Shown here piece after piece: positions 50,980-59,715 of a DNA stretch of 64,000 nucleotides; position 1 is the first letter of the stretch; the number at the start of each line of letters is the position of its first letter. The notes beneath the pieces were generated by a model. The model saw only the letters and a list, made by a program, of their open reading frames with translations, had not been told where the DNA came from and made no database searches. Origin of the DNA: Butyricicoccus_A sp963588905 (GTDB lineage: Bacteria > Bacillota > Clostridia > Oscillospirales > Butyricicoccaceae); the NCBI GenBank assembly GCA_963588905.1, contig CAVAJF010000025.1:93412-157411 (forward strand), in the 5' to 3' direction. Made by a program: the position numbers and the translations under genes.

Positions 50980-51045
50980 GCACAAAAGAGAGAAGCCTAC
51001 CGCGAGAACTGTTAAGTCTTGGGGAATAGGAGGTTAAAATAAGGT

Positions 51046-52776
51046 ATGAAATATCAGGAGATTATGAAGGTGTTATCCGAGTGCGGAATGGGAGCTGTAC
51101 TCGTGACGGAAAACTGGGAAATTCGAGAGGTCAATGAGACAGGTATTCAATTACTGCACGGCTCAGAGCACAACTGGTTGATAGGAAAGCGACTGTCCGA
51201 TATTGCAGCGCCGCTATGTCTGGAATCGGAGCAAAATATCTATGCCTGTATGGGATTCAATGAATATTTATTGCGCTGTCCTACGCCGTCTGTGGATGAT
51301 CTGCCGGAACATTGCCGGTTGATTGTTTTTCGGACGGCAACACGAGATGCCCAGTGCGATATGTTTGAACATGCCCTGGAGCAGGTCAGCGATGCTGTAG
51401 TGATGTGCGATGCGGAAACGCGCATCAACTTTTTAAACAACGCCTGTATTCAGATGGATGAGGTCGTGCCGAGCGATGTCATCGGTGAAAAAAACGAGAA
51501 GGTCTATGAGCCGCTGGATGGGCAAGAATTGATTATTCCGCAGGCGATTCGAAAAAAACAGATTTATTTGGGACGTCGGCAGATTTACACCACGCGGTAT
51601 AACAAGAATGTAGACATTACTTCTAATACCTATCCGATTATACAGAACGGGCAGGTATTGGGTGGATATAGCATCATGAAGGACTGGAGCGCTGTCGATT
51701 CGCTCAATAAAAAGATTGTCGAATTGCAGGCGAAGCTGATTGCCCAGAGCGATCCGAGCAAGCACACCAGCGGAAAGAGCGCGCTGACGGCTCGGTATCA
51801 TTTTGAAGATATTATGCATATCAGCGATGCGATGGAAAATATGATGGAGCAATGTCGGCAGGCGGCAAAGTCCGATTCCTCCGTGATGATTTACGGTGAG
51901 ACCGGCACTGGCAAAGAACTGCTTGCGCAGAGCATTCATAACGCCAGCCGTCGTGCCAATGGCCCATTTTTGGCGATTAACTGCGCAGCGATACCGGAGA
52001 ATCTACTGGAAGGCCTGCTGTTTGGCACAGAAAAAGGTGCATACACAGGCGCAGAACGGCGACAAGGATATTTTGAACAGGCAAATAATGGCACGTTGCT
52101 GTTGGATGAGTTAAATTCCATGAATATTAACTTACAGGCAAAGCTGCTTCGCGTTTTGCAGGATGGCATGGTACGTCGTGTCGGTGGATCTTCGGAGATT
52201 CATGTCGATGTGCGCGTGCTGTCCAATCTGAATATTCCGCCGCAGCAAGCAATTGATGAGAACAAATTGCGCCGCGACCTGTTTTATCGGTTGGGCGTTG
52301 TCAATATTGCGATTCCGCCTCTGCGGGAGCGCAAGGAAGATATTCCGTTGCTGGCGAAGCAGTTTATTATGAAGTGCAATGCCAAGCTCTCGCGCAATGC
52401 GCGAGATTTATCGCCGGAAACGCAGGAACTGTTTCAAGCGTATGATTGGCCGGGCAATGTGCGCGAATTGGAACACGCCATTGAACACGCGATCAACGTC
52501 TTGCCGGATGACGAATCGTTGATTACACCGGAATATATTCCTGGATATATGCAGCAGGTACAGCCGGTATCCCACAAGAAAGCAGCGGAGACGCCGACAC
52601 CGCAGTTAGGATCATCTCTGAACAGTACGATCAAAGATGTAGAATGCAATGCGATCTGTAAGATCCTCAAGGAAAATGGAGGCAATATTTCAGAATCAGC
52701 GCGCGTGCTGAAAATGAGCCGCCAGAGCTTGCAGTACCGCATCCGAAAATATGGCATTAAAGTCAAAGAATTATAA
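51046..52776 (+). CDS. sigma-54-dependent activator with PAS domain (RocR-like)
   Basis: A 576-residue bacterial enhancer-binding protein. The N-terminal ~240 residues hold one or two PAS-like sensor domains (LEQVSDAVVMCDAETRINFLNNACIQMDEV). The AAA+ domain has Walker A GETGTGKE (284-291), the sigma-54 contact loop as GAYTGA (331-336, Phe to Tyr) and Walker B LLLDELN (351-357). The Fis-type helix-turn-helix is at the C-terminus (NISESARVLKMSRQSLQYRIRKYG). No receiver domain. The adjacent transporter genes carry sigma-54 promoters with repeated sites upstream, so they are its likely targets. Confidence 0.95.
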   Translation: MKYQEIMKVLSECGMGAVLVTENWEIREVNETGIQLLHGSEHNWLIGKRLSDIAAPLCLESEQNIYACMGFNEYLLRCPTPSVDDLPEHCRLIVFRTATRDAQCDMFEHALEQVSDAVVMCDAETRINFLNNACIQMDEVVPSDVIGEKNEKVYEPLDGQELIIPQAIRKKQIYLGRRQIYTTRYNKNVDITSNTYPIIQNGQVLGGYSIMKDWSAVDSLNKKIVELQAKLIAQSDPSKHTSGKSALTARYHFEDIMHISDAMENMMEQCRQAAKSDSSVMIYGETGTGKELLAQSIHNASRRANGPFLAINCAAIPENLLEGLLFGTEKGAYTGAERRQGYFEQANNGTLLLDELNSMNINLQAKLLRVLQDGMVRRVGGSSEIHVDVRVLSNLNIPPQQAIDENKLRRDLFYRLGVVNIAIPPLRERKEDIPLLAKQFIMKCNAKLSRNARDLSPETQELFQAYDWPGNVRELEHAIEHAINVLPDDESLITPEYIPGYMQQVQPVSHKKAAETPTPQLGSSLNSTIKDVECNAICKILKENGGNISESARVLKMSRQSLQYRIRKYGIKVKEL

Positions 52777-52798
52777 TTTTTTAGAAATCCGCATAACA

Positions 52799-52848
52799 AG
52801 AAAACCCAGAACTGTTGGATGAATCAGCCATGCAGTTCTGGGTTTTCT
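52799..52848. terminator. bidirectional intrinsic terminator
   Basis: AGAAAACCCAGAACTG pairs with CAGTTCTGGGTTTTCT. It lies between the convergent activator and GNAT genes. Confidence 0.9.
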
Positions 52849-52857
52849 GTTTGGAAT

Positions 52858-53295
52858 TTATAGACTTAGCTGCATTTGAATGTGCGGAATGCCATCTTCC
52901 AAAAATTCTTCAGAAGTCTGCCGAAAACCGTATTTTTCATACAGAGAACGGGCATAAACCTGTGCTTCAATAGTAATTTGATCCGCATGAAGCTTTGTTT
53001 TTGCTGTGTTGATGGCTGCTTCTACGATTTTGCTTCCCAATCCGCACCGACGTTTTACCGCAATCACACGACCAATTGCTGCTGTTGAAAAGGTTGTGCC
53101 TTTCGGCAGTACCCTCGCATAGGCTTCTATGCCATCTTCATCCTTTAACCAAAGATGATACGCAATACAGTCGGCATCGTCTACTTCCTGATAGGGGCAT
53201 TCCTGCTCCACTACAAATACTGAAACTCGCAGTTTATAAATTTCAAATAGTTCTTCTGTACTTAGCTCTGAAAAATGCTTTACGATTAGATCCAT
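52858..53295 (-). CDS. GNAT N-acetyltransferase, ElaA-like
   Basis: A 145-residue acyl-CoA transferase fold. FEIYKLRVSVFVVEQECPYQEVDDADCIAYHLW is the ElaA-type N-terminus; the CoA-binding loop reads VIAVKRRCGLGSKIVEAAI, and the C-terminal Tyr region is ARSLYEKYGFRQ. The acceptor is unknown. GGAGG precedes the start. It is divergent from the sigma-54-controlled symporter unit. Confidence 0.88.
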   Translation of the reverse strand: MDLIVKHFSELSTEELFEIYKLRVSVFVVEQECPYQEVDDADCIAYHLWLKDEDGIEAYARVLPKGTTFSTAAIGRVIAVKRRCGLGSKIVEAAINTAKTKLHADQITIEAQVYARSLYEKYGFRQTSEEFLEDGIPHIQMQLSL

Positions 53296-53394
53296 TTTGT
53301 TCCTCCACAGATTTCAACTTATTGAGTTAAGACAAGTATATCATACTCATTGATAAAAGAATACCCCCTTTCCTGACGGGCAATTGCCATATAT

Positions 53395-53540
53395 CTGTGC
53401 AAAAAAATCATGCAGGATATGCAAAAGAATATGGCGTGTGCTGCAAAATTTTGCATATGGTGCAAACATTGCGTGCACGGATGCAAAATTTGCGTGCATG
53501 AAAATGCAAAAAAATATTGCAAATACGATTTTGATGCTGT
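53395..53540 (+). promoter_or_regulatory. cluster of TGCAAA/TTTGCA repeats, probable enhancer sites
   Basis: Several related sites occur: the 14-bp palindrome TGCAAAATTTTGCA (53442-53455), TGCAAACATTGCGTGCA (from 53461), ATGCAAAATTTGCGTGCAT (from 53481) and TGCAAAAAAATATTGCA (from 53505). They lie 120-270 bp upstream of a sigma-54 promoter, the usual distance for enhancer-binding proteins. Confidence 0.75.
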
Positions 53541-53661
53541 CAAGAGAAGAATGGGAAGAAAAGAAAATTTTGTCGTTTTTCACAAACACTTTGCAAAATA
53601 ACTGAACAAGATTCACAAAAAGAAAAAATCTTGTTGAATTTTCACGAAAAGAAATTGCTTT

Positions 53662-53677
53662 TGGCACGGCGATTGCA
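53662..53677 (+). promoter_or_regulatory. sigma-54 promoter of the AGCS symporter unit
   Basis: TGGCACGGCGATTGCA is a full match to TGGCACG-N4-TTGCW. It lies 190 bp before the symporter start; the stretch between has no gene. Confidence 0.9.
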
Positions 53678-53867
53678 TCTATTTTAGTAAAGACGCTGCA
53701 CTCCATGAAAATTCGTAGGAAAATTTTTAGACACATTGTCAGAGGGTGCACAACGGCATATACACCGCTGCTAATGCTGGCAGAAGGAGGAAGTTTTGAT
53801 TTAAAAGAAAGCAGCGGCGTGATGCAGTAAAGAGAAAAAAGATGGGAATCGAAAGGAGAAAGTCACA

Positions 53868-55406
53868 ATGGATTTTTCTGCATGGATTATGAAAATCGAC
53901 AACCTTTTGTGGGCTACTCCGCTGATTATTTTGACATTTGGTCTTGCTTTGGTTTATTGTGTAGCAATTAAATTCGGCAACGTCACAAATATCAAATTGC
54001 AGTGGAAACTTCTCACAAAGGGTGAAGGCTCTGAGGAAGGCTTGTCGGCCTTTGAGACGTTCTGTTCGGTAGCTGCATACCGCGTAGCGGTCGGCAACAT
54101 CGGCGGCGTTATGGTAGCTATCATGTATGGCGGCCCTGGCGCAGTTGTTTGGATGATTATCACCGCGCTGGTAACTTCCGCTATTGCATTTGCAGAGAAC
54201 AGCCTTGGTCAGTTGTATAAAGTCCGCATGGACGGCCAGTACCGCGGCGGCCCATACTTCTACATGGAGCATGGTATTCCGATTAAGCCGCTCGGCAAGA
54301 TTTTCGCAGTGCTGTTTGCACTGTGTGCATGCGTCGGCGTTCCGTTCTTTGTAACCGGTCCGTCTGCAAACAACATTGCTATGGCAATGGAGAACAGCTT
54401 CGGTGCTCCGCACTGGATCGTTGGTCTGATTATCGCTATTCTGCTGTTCTTGGTTATTTCCGGCGGTGTTCGTCGAATTGCTAAGTTCTCGACCATTATC
54501 GTTCCGTTCATGACGATTGGTTATCTGATTATCACGATTATTGTTTTGGTTACTCATGCGAGCAACATTGGCCCGACTCTGGCAATGATGTTCAGCAGCG
54601 CGTTTGGCGGCGGACATGCCGTATTCGGCGGTATGCTGGGTGCAGCATTCTCCTACGGCGTAAAGCGTGCCGTAAACTCTTCCGGTTCCGGTTTTGGCGA
54701 GACCCCTCCGTCTGCAGCAGCTGCTGAGACTCCGCATCCGGCAAATCAGGGCTTGGTAAACGCATTTTCCGTATACATCGACGTTGCCGTTTGTGCATGT
54801 TCCGGCATTATGGCTCTCGTTACCGATTGCTTTAATGTTCTGAATGCAGATGGCACGACCTTTAAGTACATCGGCACTGGCTCCGCACAGATGCAGGCAC
54901 AGGCTGACAGCATGACCGCAGGCGTTGTCTGGGTACAGGAAGCTGCAAACAGCGCTCTGCCGGTTATCGGCGGCATCGTGATTGCAATCGCACTGACCTG
55001 CTTCGCATATTCCACCTGTATTGCCTACTATTATGAAGGCGAGTCCGGTCTGGCGTATCTGACCCGCAATGCGAGCGATAAGACCCGTAAGACTCTGATT
55101 TGGGGCATCCGCATTGTTATGCCGATCTTCTTCTTCCTGTGGACAATGGTCACTGCTTCCACTGCATGGGCAATTTCCGAGGTTATGTTCGGCTTGATGT
55201 CTTGGCTCAACCTGATTACATTGATCTTCCTGCTGCCGAATGTTAAGAAGATGTACGACGACTTCTTCCAGCAGCTCAAGGCCGGCATTGAGGTTCCGTA
55301 TTTCAACCCGCAGAAGCTTGGCATCAAGAATGTCGATCTGTGGATGGACATTAACAAGGATCTGATTGCAGAAGGCAAGGCAGAGGCAATTTACAACAAG
55401 AAGTAA
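53868..55406 (+). CDS. AGCS family sodium:alanine/glycine symporter
   Basis: A 512-residue membrane transporter with about eleven hydrophobic segments. The family core GNIGGVMVAIMYGGPGAVVWMIITALVTSAIAFAENSLGQLYK and YRGGPYFYMEHGI are clear. The C-terminal part contains a conserved IALTCFAYSTCIAYYYEGE. Substrate is probably a small neutral amino acid, but the context (sigma-54 regulator, BCCT transporter, TIM-barrel protein) leaves it open. AAGGAG precedes the start. Confidence 0.92.
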   Translation: MDFSAWIMKIDNLLWATPLIILTFGLALVYCVAIKFGNVTNIKLQWKLLTKGEGSEEGLSAFETFCSVAAYRVAVGNIGGVMVAIMYGGPGAVVWMIITALVTSAIAFAENSLGQLYKVRMDGQYRGGPYFYMEHGIPIKPLGKIFAVLFALCACVGVPFFVTGPSANNIAMAMENSFGAPHWIVGLIIAILLFLVISGGVRRIAKFSTIIVPFMTIGYLIITIIVLVTHASNIGPTLAMMFSSAFGGGHAVFGGMLGAAFSYGVKRAVNSSGSGFGETPPSAAAAETPHPANQGLVNAFSVYIDVAVCACSGIMALVTDCFNVLNADGTTFKYIGTGSAQMQAQADSMTAGVVWVQEAANSALPVIGGIVIAIALTCFAYSTCIAYYYEGESGLAYLTRNASDKTRKTLIWGIRIVMPIFFFLWTMVTASTAWAISEVMFGLMSWLNLITLIFLLPNVKKMYDDFFQQLKAGIEVPYFNPQKLGIKNVDLWMDINKDLIAEGKAEAIYNKK

Positions 55407-55418
55407 CAAACATATATT

Positions 55419-55447
55419 CCTGCCGGTCGTATAGACCGGCAGGAAAG
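55419..55447 (+). other. intercistronic hairpin without T tract
   Basis: TTCCTGCCGGTC pairs with GACCGGCAGGAA; purines follow, so it is not a normal terminator. It separates the symporter and TIM-barrel genes and may set mRNA stability. Confidence 0.7.
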
Positions 55448-55517
55448 AAAAAATAGACAAAACAAAGCAATTTTATTAAAATAAGAATATCATATATCAG
55501 AAAAGGAGATAGAGATT

Positions 55518-56468
55518 ATGTTACAGCATCAGGACAGAAAGTTTAAACTTGGTATGCACAGCTACACCCTGCATCTTTCCGGTTTCGGTGAAAGCTGGGG
55601 CTTTCAGGAGTATGGCGAACATCATGCGTTTGAGCAGGTAAAGACGTTCAAGGATTTAGTAGATATTGCCGTTGACGTTGGTCTGGATGTTCTGCATATC
55701 ACACTGGTAGACATTCAGAATGATACCTCTGATGAGCATCTGGCAGAATGCCGCAAATATGCAGAGGAGCATGGCATCGAGCTGGAGCTGAATATTTCCT
55801 TTAATGCACCGTCCGATCCGCGTGTAAACTGCACAATCGAGGAGTCCCTCGAAATCGCACATAAACTCGGCTGCAAGCTGGTTAAGTACAGCACTGACGT
55901 AGAGCATCCGGAGAAATCTTCGCATTCCTGCATGTGTGCATCTGTTATGGCACAGCTGGCAGTCATTGCTGAGAACTTCCGCAAGAATATTCCGACCATC
56001 GAAAAGTATGGTCTGCAGATTTCCATTGAGAACCACTGCGATCTGTTCTCGGACGAAGTAATCTGGCTGGTGAAGGAGCTGGCACATCCGCAGATCGGCG
56101 CTTGCTGCGATACCATTAACTCTCTGATGCTGATGGAGGGCATCGAGGAGTGCGTGCGTAAGATGGCTCCGTATGTCAACTGCATTCATTTCTGCGATAA
56201 CCGCGTATTTGCAGATCCGGACGGCACACATTCTCTGGGTACCGCTATCGGACAGGGCAATGTGGACTGCGTAGCTATTATGAAGATCCTGCGTGAGCAG
56301 GCTCCGGCACAGCTGGATACCATTGATTTGGAAATTGAGCTGCCGCTGTCCGGCTATACTATTGAGGAAGGCCGTGAGCTGGAGTTGAAGGGTCTGCGCG
56401 AATCCTGCGAGTACATGTACAAGACGCTGGGTATTGGCTATAACGCAGCCAAGATTTACGGCGAATAA
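55518..56468 (+). CDS. sugar phosphate isomerase/epimerase-like TIM-barrel protein
   Basis: A 316-residue protein of the xylose-isomerase-like/AP-endonuclease-2 superfamily. Metal ligands are suggested by Glu in ISIENHCD, His/Asp in CIHFCDNR, and Glu in LEIELPL near the C-terminus. The family includes hydroxypyruvate isomerase, IolE/IolI and tagatose epimerases; the substrate is unknown here. It lies 111 nt after the symporter gene on the same strand and is probably in its transcript. AAAAGGAG precedes the start. Confidence 0.83.
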   Translation: MLQHQDRKFKLGMHSYTLHLSGFGESWGFQEYGEHHAFEQVKTFKDLVDIAVDVGLDVLHITLVDIQNDTSDEHLAECRKYAEEHGIELELNISFNAPSDPRVNCTIEESLEIAHKLGCKLVKYSTDVEHPEKSSHSCMCASVMAQLAVIAENFRKNIPTIEKYGLQISIENHCDLFSDEVIWLVKELAHPQIGACCDTINSLMLMEGIEECVRKMAPYVNCIHFCDNRVFADPDGTHSLGTAIGQGNVDCVAIMKILREQAPAQLDTIDLEIELPLSGYTIEEGRELELKGLRESCEYMYKTLGIGYNAAKIYGE

Positions 56469-56491
56469 TCCGCTGATTTTCTTCTTTCTGA

Positions 56492-56527
56492 AAAGGGCGA
56501 GACCAATGTTGGTTTCGTCCTTTTCTT
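56492..56527 (+). terminator. intrinsic terminator of the symporter/TIM-barrel unit
   Basis: AAAAGGGCGAGACC pairs (with wobbles) with GGTTTCGTCCTTTT; CTTG follows. Confidence 0.75.
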
Positions 56528-56583
56528 GCGTTTTGGGGCGAAGATACGTATAATATATACGAATACCCGTTCAAAACAGTAAC

Positions 56584-56660
56584 GTGCAAAAAATCTTGCA
56601 CATTTGGCAAAGCTGTTTTGCATGGTGCAAACAGATTTTGCATACGCCGTGCAACATATA
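56584..56660 (+). promoter_or_regulatory. second cluster of TGCAAA/TTTGCA repeats
   Basis: GTGCAAAAAATCTTGCAC (56584-56601), then TTTTGCATGGTGCAAAC and GATTTTGCATACGCCGTGCAA follow closely. The sites lie 100-190 bp upstream of a sigma-54-like promoter. Further copies occur downstream of that promoter near 56875-56935. Confidence 0.72.
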
Positions 56661-56758
56661 TCAGCAAGGGCCGAACGAAGGGGAATATTGGCAGGAGATC
56701 CGGCTAAAAAAGCTGAAATTGTGCAAAAAACACAAATTTTTTGTCGAAAAATCTCGAA

Positions 56759-56774
56759 TGGCATGGAATGTGCT
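56759..56774 (+). promoter_or_regulatory. sigma-54-like promoter of the BCCT gene
   Basis: TGGCATGGAATGTGCT keeps the GG/GC spacing and TGGCA; the -12 part is GTGCT instead of TTGCT. It lies about 200 bp before the BCCT start. Confidence 0.65.
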
Positions 56775-56971
56775 GCTATATAAGTAAAAACATGAAATCG
56801 ATTGAGGTAGGAAAAACAATCATTCGATGTTTTGCCATTCGATTGACAGTTCAAGCAACCAAGCATGTTGTTACATTTTGCAAAAGCACACGCACATGCA
56901 AAAACACTTGCATGTACAAATGCTGTTTGCAAGGAACTGACAAATACAAAGACAGAAAGAGGAAAACAAAA

Positions 56972-58621
56972 ATGGAACACACAACAAACAAGGGTAGAAT
57001 TTACAAACCCGTGCTGATTGTCATTGTAGCGGCTCTGCTGGTAGAGATCGTGTGTGGTATCTTTTTTACCGATCAATTTGGCGCGGTGATGTCCAAAATG
57101 CTGTACTGGGTAGGTGATAATTTCGGCTGGTGGATCAACCTGCTGGCAGTATTTTGTGTAATTGTCGGTATTGTCATCGTCATTTTTCGATGGGGCGATG
57201 TCAAGATTGGCGGCAAAGATGCCAAGCCGGATTTCACATACTGGCAGTGGTTCTCGATGTCCATTTGCAGCGGCATTGGCTGTGGCTTGATGTTCTGGGC
57301 AATGGGCGAGCCGATGTATCATTTCATGACGCCTCCGGCAGCGCTTCAGGCAGCAGCGGGCAGCCGCGAAGCTGCAATTTTCGCAGTCAGTCAGGCCATG
57401 TTTGATTGGTCGTTTGTGCAGTACTTCATTTACACCCTTCCGGCACTGGCATTTGCTCTGTTGTGCTTCAACTACCAGAAATCTCTGTCTATGGCGCCGA
57501 TGCTGGAGCTGACAGGCGGCAAGAACGCCAAACGCTTGACAACGTTTATGCATATCATCTGCGGCTACGCAGTTGCCTGTGGTGTATCTAACTCGATGGC
57601 AGCCGGTCTCATGCAGATTTCCGGCGGTGTCAACGCAGTATTCGGTATTCCGCAGGGCCCGATGATGTATCTGATTATCACGGTTCTGGTTGCACTGTTC
57701 TTTATTGTCTCCTGTGTAACGGGTATCAATAAGGGACTTACCTATGTGTCCACTGCTTGTATGGTATGTTTCTTTGCTTTGATGCTGTACATGCTGTTTG
57801 CAGGCGATACGATGTTTATCGGTAAAATCGGATCGGAAGCTGCCGGTAATTTGATGGACAATTTCTGGACAAAAATCACGACAAATAACACCATGGTACC
57901 GCAGGATCAGTGGGCAAATGAATGGCCGATTACATTCTGGAATTCCTTCTTTATTTATGCACCGGTTATCGGCATGTTCCTCGCTCGCATGGGCAAGGGT
58001 CGCACCGTTCGTGAATTCGTACTGGTAGAAGTTTTGGTTCCGTCGTTGTTCTGCTGCCTGTTTATCGCTATTTTCGCCGGCCAGATCATTAGTGTACAGA
58101 CTTCTGGCGTCACCGATGTTTGGGCAATGATTCAGCAGGAGGGAATGCAGACGACACTGTATCAGGTACTTGGCAGTATGCCGTTTGGTAAGATCGTGCA
58201 GTTCGCATTCTTGGTAACCGTATGCCTGTCCTTTATCACCTTGGCAGACCCGAACTGTTCTGCCCTGTCTACGCTGTGTGTACACGGTCAGGAAATCGAC
58301 TCCGAGCCGCCAAAGGTATTGAAGATCGGTCTGGGCATTGCGATTTCCATTGTTGCTTATTTGCTGGTTATTTCCGGCGGCGTGGATGCCGTCAAAGGAC
58401 TGCTCAATTTGGGCGGTTTGTTGATGACCATTCCGACGCTGTGGCTGGTTCTGATGACATTTAAGCTCATCAAGCCGCTGCTCCGCTCCAAGAGTCATTT
58501 GGCTTCGGATATTCCGAAAGACGATGCGATTTCTGCACCGAAACAGGATCGCAGAGCAATTGCCAGAGGTTTGTCTGTTATTGTCGAAAAAGAGGATACA
58601 GACAATGTAAATGTCGGATAA
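56972..58621 (+). CDS. BCCT family betaine/carnitine/choline transporter
   Basis: A 549-residue transporter with twelve predicted membrane segments. The signature regions MFWAMGEPMYHFMTPP, FDWSFVQYFIYTLPALAFAL (with the tryptophan of the substrate box) and GVSNSMAAGLMQISGGVNAVFGIPQ fit the family; the last resembles the Na-independent CaiT branch more than osmotic BetP. The start at 56972 is set by GAGG; an upstream extension of the frame would cover repeat sites. A role in uptake of a quaternary amine as substrate, not osmoprotection, is suggested by the sigma-54 control. Confidence 0.9.
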   Translation: MEHTTNKGRIYKPVLIVIVAALLVEIVCGIFFTDQFGAVMSKMLYWVGDNFGWWINLLAVFCVIVGIVIVIFRWGDVKIGGKDAKPDFTYWQWFSMSICSGIGCGLMFWAMGEPMYHFMTPPAALQAAAGSREAAIFAVSQAMFDWSFVQYFIYTLPALAFALLCFNYQKSLSMAPMLELTGGKNAKRLTTFMHIICGYAVACGVSNSMAAGLMQISGGVNAVFGIPQGPMMYLIITVLVALFFIVSCVTGINKGLTYVSTACMVCFFALMLYMLFAGDTMFIGKIGSEAAGNLMDNFWTKITTNNTMVPQDQWANEWPITFWNSFFIYAPVIGMFLARMGKGRTVREFVLVEVLVPSLFCCLFIAIFAGQIISVQTSGVTDVWAMIQQEGMQTTLYQVLGSMPFGKIVQFAFLVTVCLSFITLADPNCSALSTLCVHGQEIDSEPPKVLKIGLGIAISIVAYLLVISGGVDAVKGLLNLGGLLMTIPTLWLVLMTFKLIKPLLRSKSHLASDIPKDDAISAPKQDRRAIARGLSVIVEKEDTDNVNVG

Positions 58622-58659
58622 ATCACTTCGCTTTCTCAAAACATTCCCATAAGACAAAG

Positions 58660-58694
58660 GCTCCCTTTGGATGCGTTGCATTCAGAGGGAGTCG
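58660..58694. terminator. hairpin between convergent genes, probable terminator
   Basis: GGCTCCCTTTGGATGC pairs with GCATTCAGAGGGAGTC with wobbles. The T tracts are short on both sides. Confidence 0.6.
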
Positions 58695-58734
58695 CTGCTT
58701 TAGTATAGGAAAATTGGAACAAATGCAAAGTAAA

Positions 58735-59127
58735 TTAAAGCTCTTTCTTGTTATCTGCGCCGGGCGTTGTGACGATGATCTTGCTCGGTGTGATAACCAG
58801 TGCGCCCTTTGCCGTTGCGGCACCGTTGAACATCGTCTCAACCATCTTTTTAAAGGTATCTACAATGGCACCTTCCGTGATGTACTCGGCCGTGCCCTTG
58901 ATCTGATAGCCTTCCAACGTCTTGGCATCATATGCCGTGATGGCGATTTTTCCATCGTTTGCCTTCAGGTTATTCAAGGTCGTTTCCAGAAAAACATCAC
59001 CAACGATCAGTTTGCCATCCTCTGTCACATCTTTAAATGCCACGGTGACAACGTTCAGTTCATTGTTAGCACAAGTGGCCAGATCCCACATATTTTCCTT
59101 GAGAATTTTTACAACATTTGCTTGCAT
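58735..59127 (-). CDS. pyridoxamine 5'-phosphate oxidase-family (FMN split-barrel) protein
   Basis: A 130-residue protein with the split beta-barrel pattern of the family (WDLATCANNELNVVTVAFKDV; GDVFLETTLNNLKANDGKIAITAYD). It probably binds a flavin and acts as a small reductase or stress protein, not as a B6 oxidase. The start at 59127 is chosen because GGAGG lies 8 nt upstream; an in-frame ATG at 59142 lies at that ribosome binding site. It is divergent from the HxlR gene, with dyads in between. Confidence 0.82.
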   Translation of the reverse strand: MQANVVKILKENMWDLATCANNELNVVTVAFKDVTEDGKLIVGDVFLETTLNNLKANDGKIAITAYDAKTLEGYQIKGTAEYITEGAIVDTFKKMVETMFNGAATAKGALVITPSKIIVTTPGADNKKEL

Positions 59128-59225
59128 AATATATGCCTCCATGTGTATAGATTTGTGGCGCTCCGTGGAGCTTGTACATAGTATAAGATTAAAACTAAAG
59201 AAAAAGAAGATATCGGTCAATTTAT

Positions 59226-59286
59226 AAGTTACTCATAAATTTCATAGTAACTTGTTTTTTTGCGGTCTATTTCTTATACTAGTATA
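59226..59286. promoter_or_regulatory. divergent operator/promoter region of the HxlR pair
   Basis: A dyad with arms AAGTTACT (59226-59233) and AGTAACTT (59246-59253) overlaps the -35 TTGTTT (59252-59257). The -10 TATACT (59275-59280) lies 17 bp downstream within the palindrome TATACTAGTATA (59275-59286). This fits repression by the HxlR protein. Confidence 0.65.
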
Positions 59287-59320
59287 AATTGTAACTATAG
59301 ATGAAGCCGGGAGACAAGGG

Positions 59321-59704
59321 GTGACTGTCGTGTATCAGAAAAAATTAGAAGAAGATATTCGCTGTCCGTTAGAGTACGGACTGGAGCTGTTTGGCGGAAA
59401 ATGGAAATCACGGATTATCTGTGTTTTGGCGGCAAAACAAGTGCTGCGGTATAGCGAAATTCGCAAAGAAATGGTAAATATTACAGACGCTGTATTGGCA
59501 TCGACATTGAAAGAGCTGCTCGCGTCGCAAATCATTTGTCGGCAATCGTACGATGAGATTCCGCCGCGCGTAGAATATTCGCTGACAGAAAAAGGGAAAT
59601 CCGTGGTGCCGATTTTGCAGAGCATTTGCAAGTGGTCTGGGGCTTTTTACAAAGAAGATTCAAAAAATACGATGCTGCAATGCAAAAAATGCGATTATAG
59701 ATGA
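59321..59704 (+). CDS. HxlR family transcriptional regulator
   Basis: A 127-residue winged-helix regulator. CPLEYGLELFGGKWKSRIICVLAAKQVLRYSEIRKEMVNITDAVLASTLKEL is the family core with its N-terminal Cys (C15), which in YodB/CatR-like proteins senses quinones, diamide or aldehydes. The C-terminal CKKC could bind metal. The start is a GTG at 59321 with GGGAG seven nt upstream. It overlaps the downstream GNAT frame and faces the split-barrel gene, its likely target. Confidence 0.92.
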   Translation: MTVVYQKKLEEDIRCPLEYGLELFGGKWKSRIICVLAAKQVLRYSEIRKEMVNITDAVLASTLKELLASQIICRQSYDEIPPRVEYSLTEKGKSVVPILQSICKWSGAFYKEDSKNTMLQCKKCDYR

Positions 59705-59715
59705 AAGGAAAAGAC

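Noticed and set aside
53395..53540. Repeats resembling a short CRISPR array.
   Set aside because: Units are short (14-19 bp), irregularly spaced and palindromic, with no cas genes; they fit activator binding sites better.
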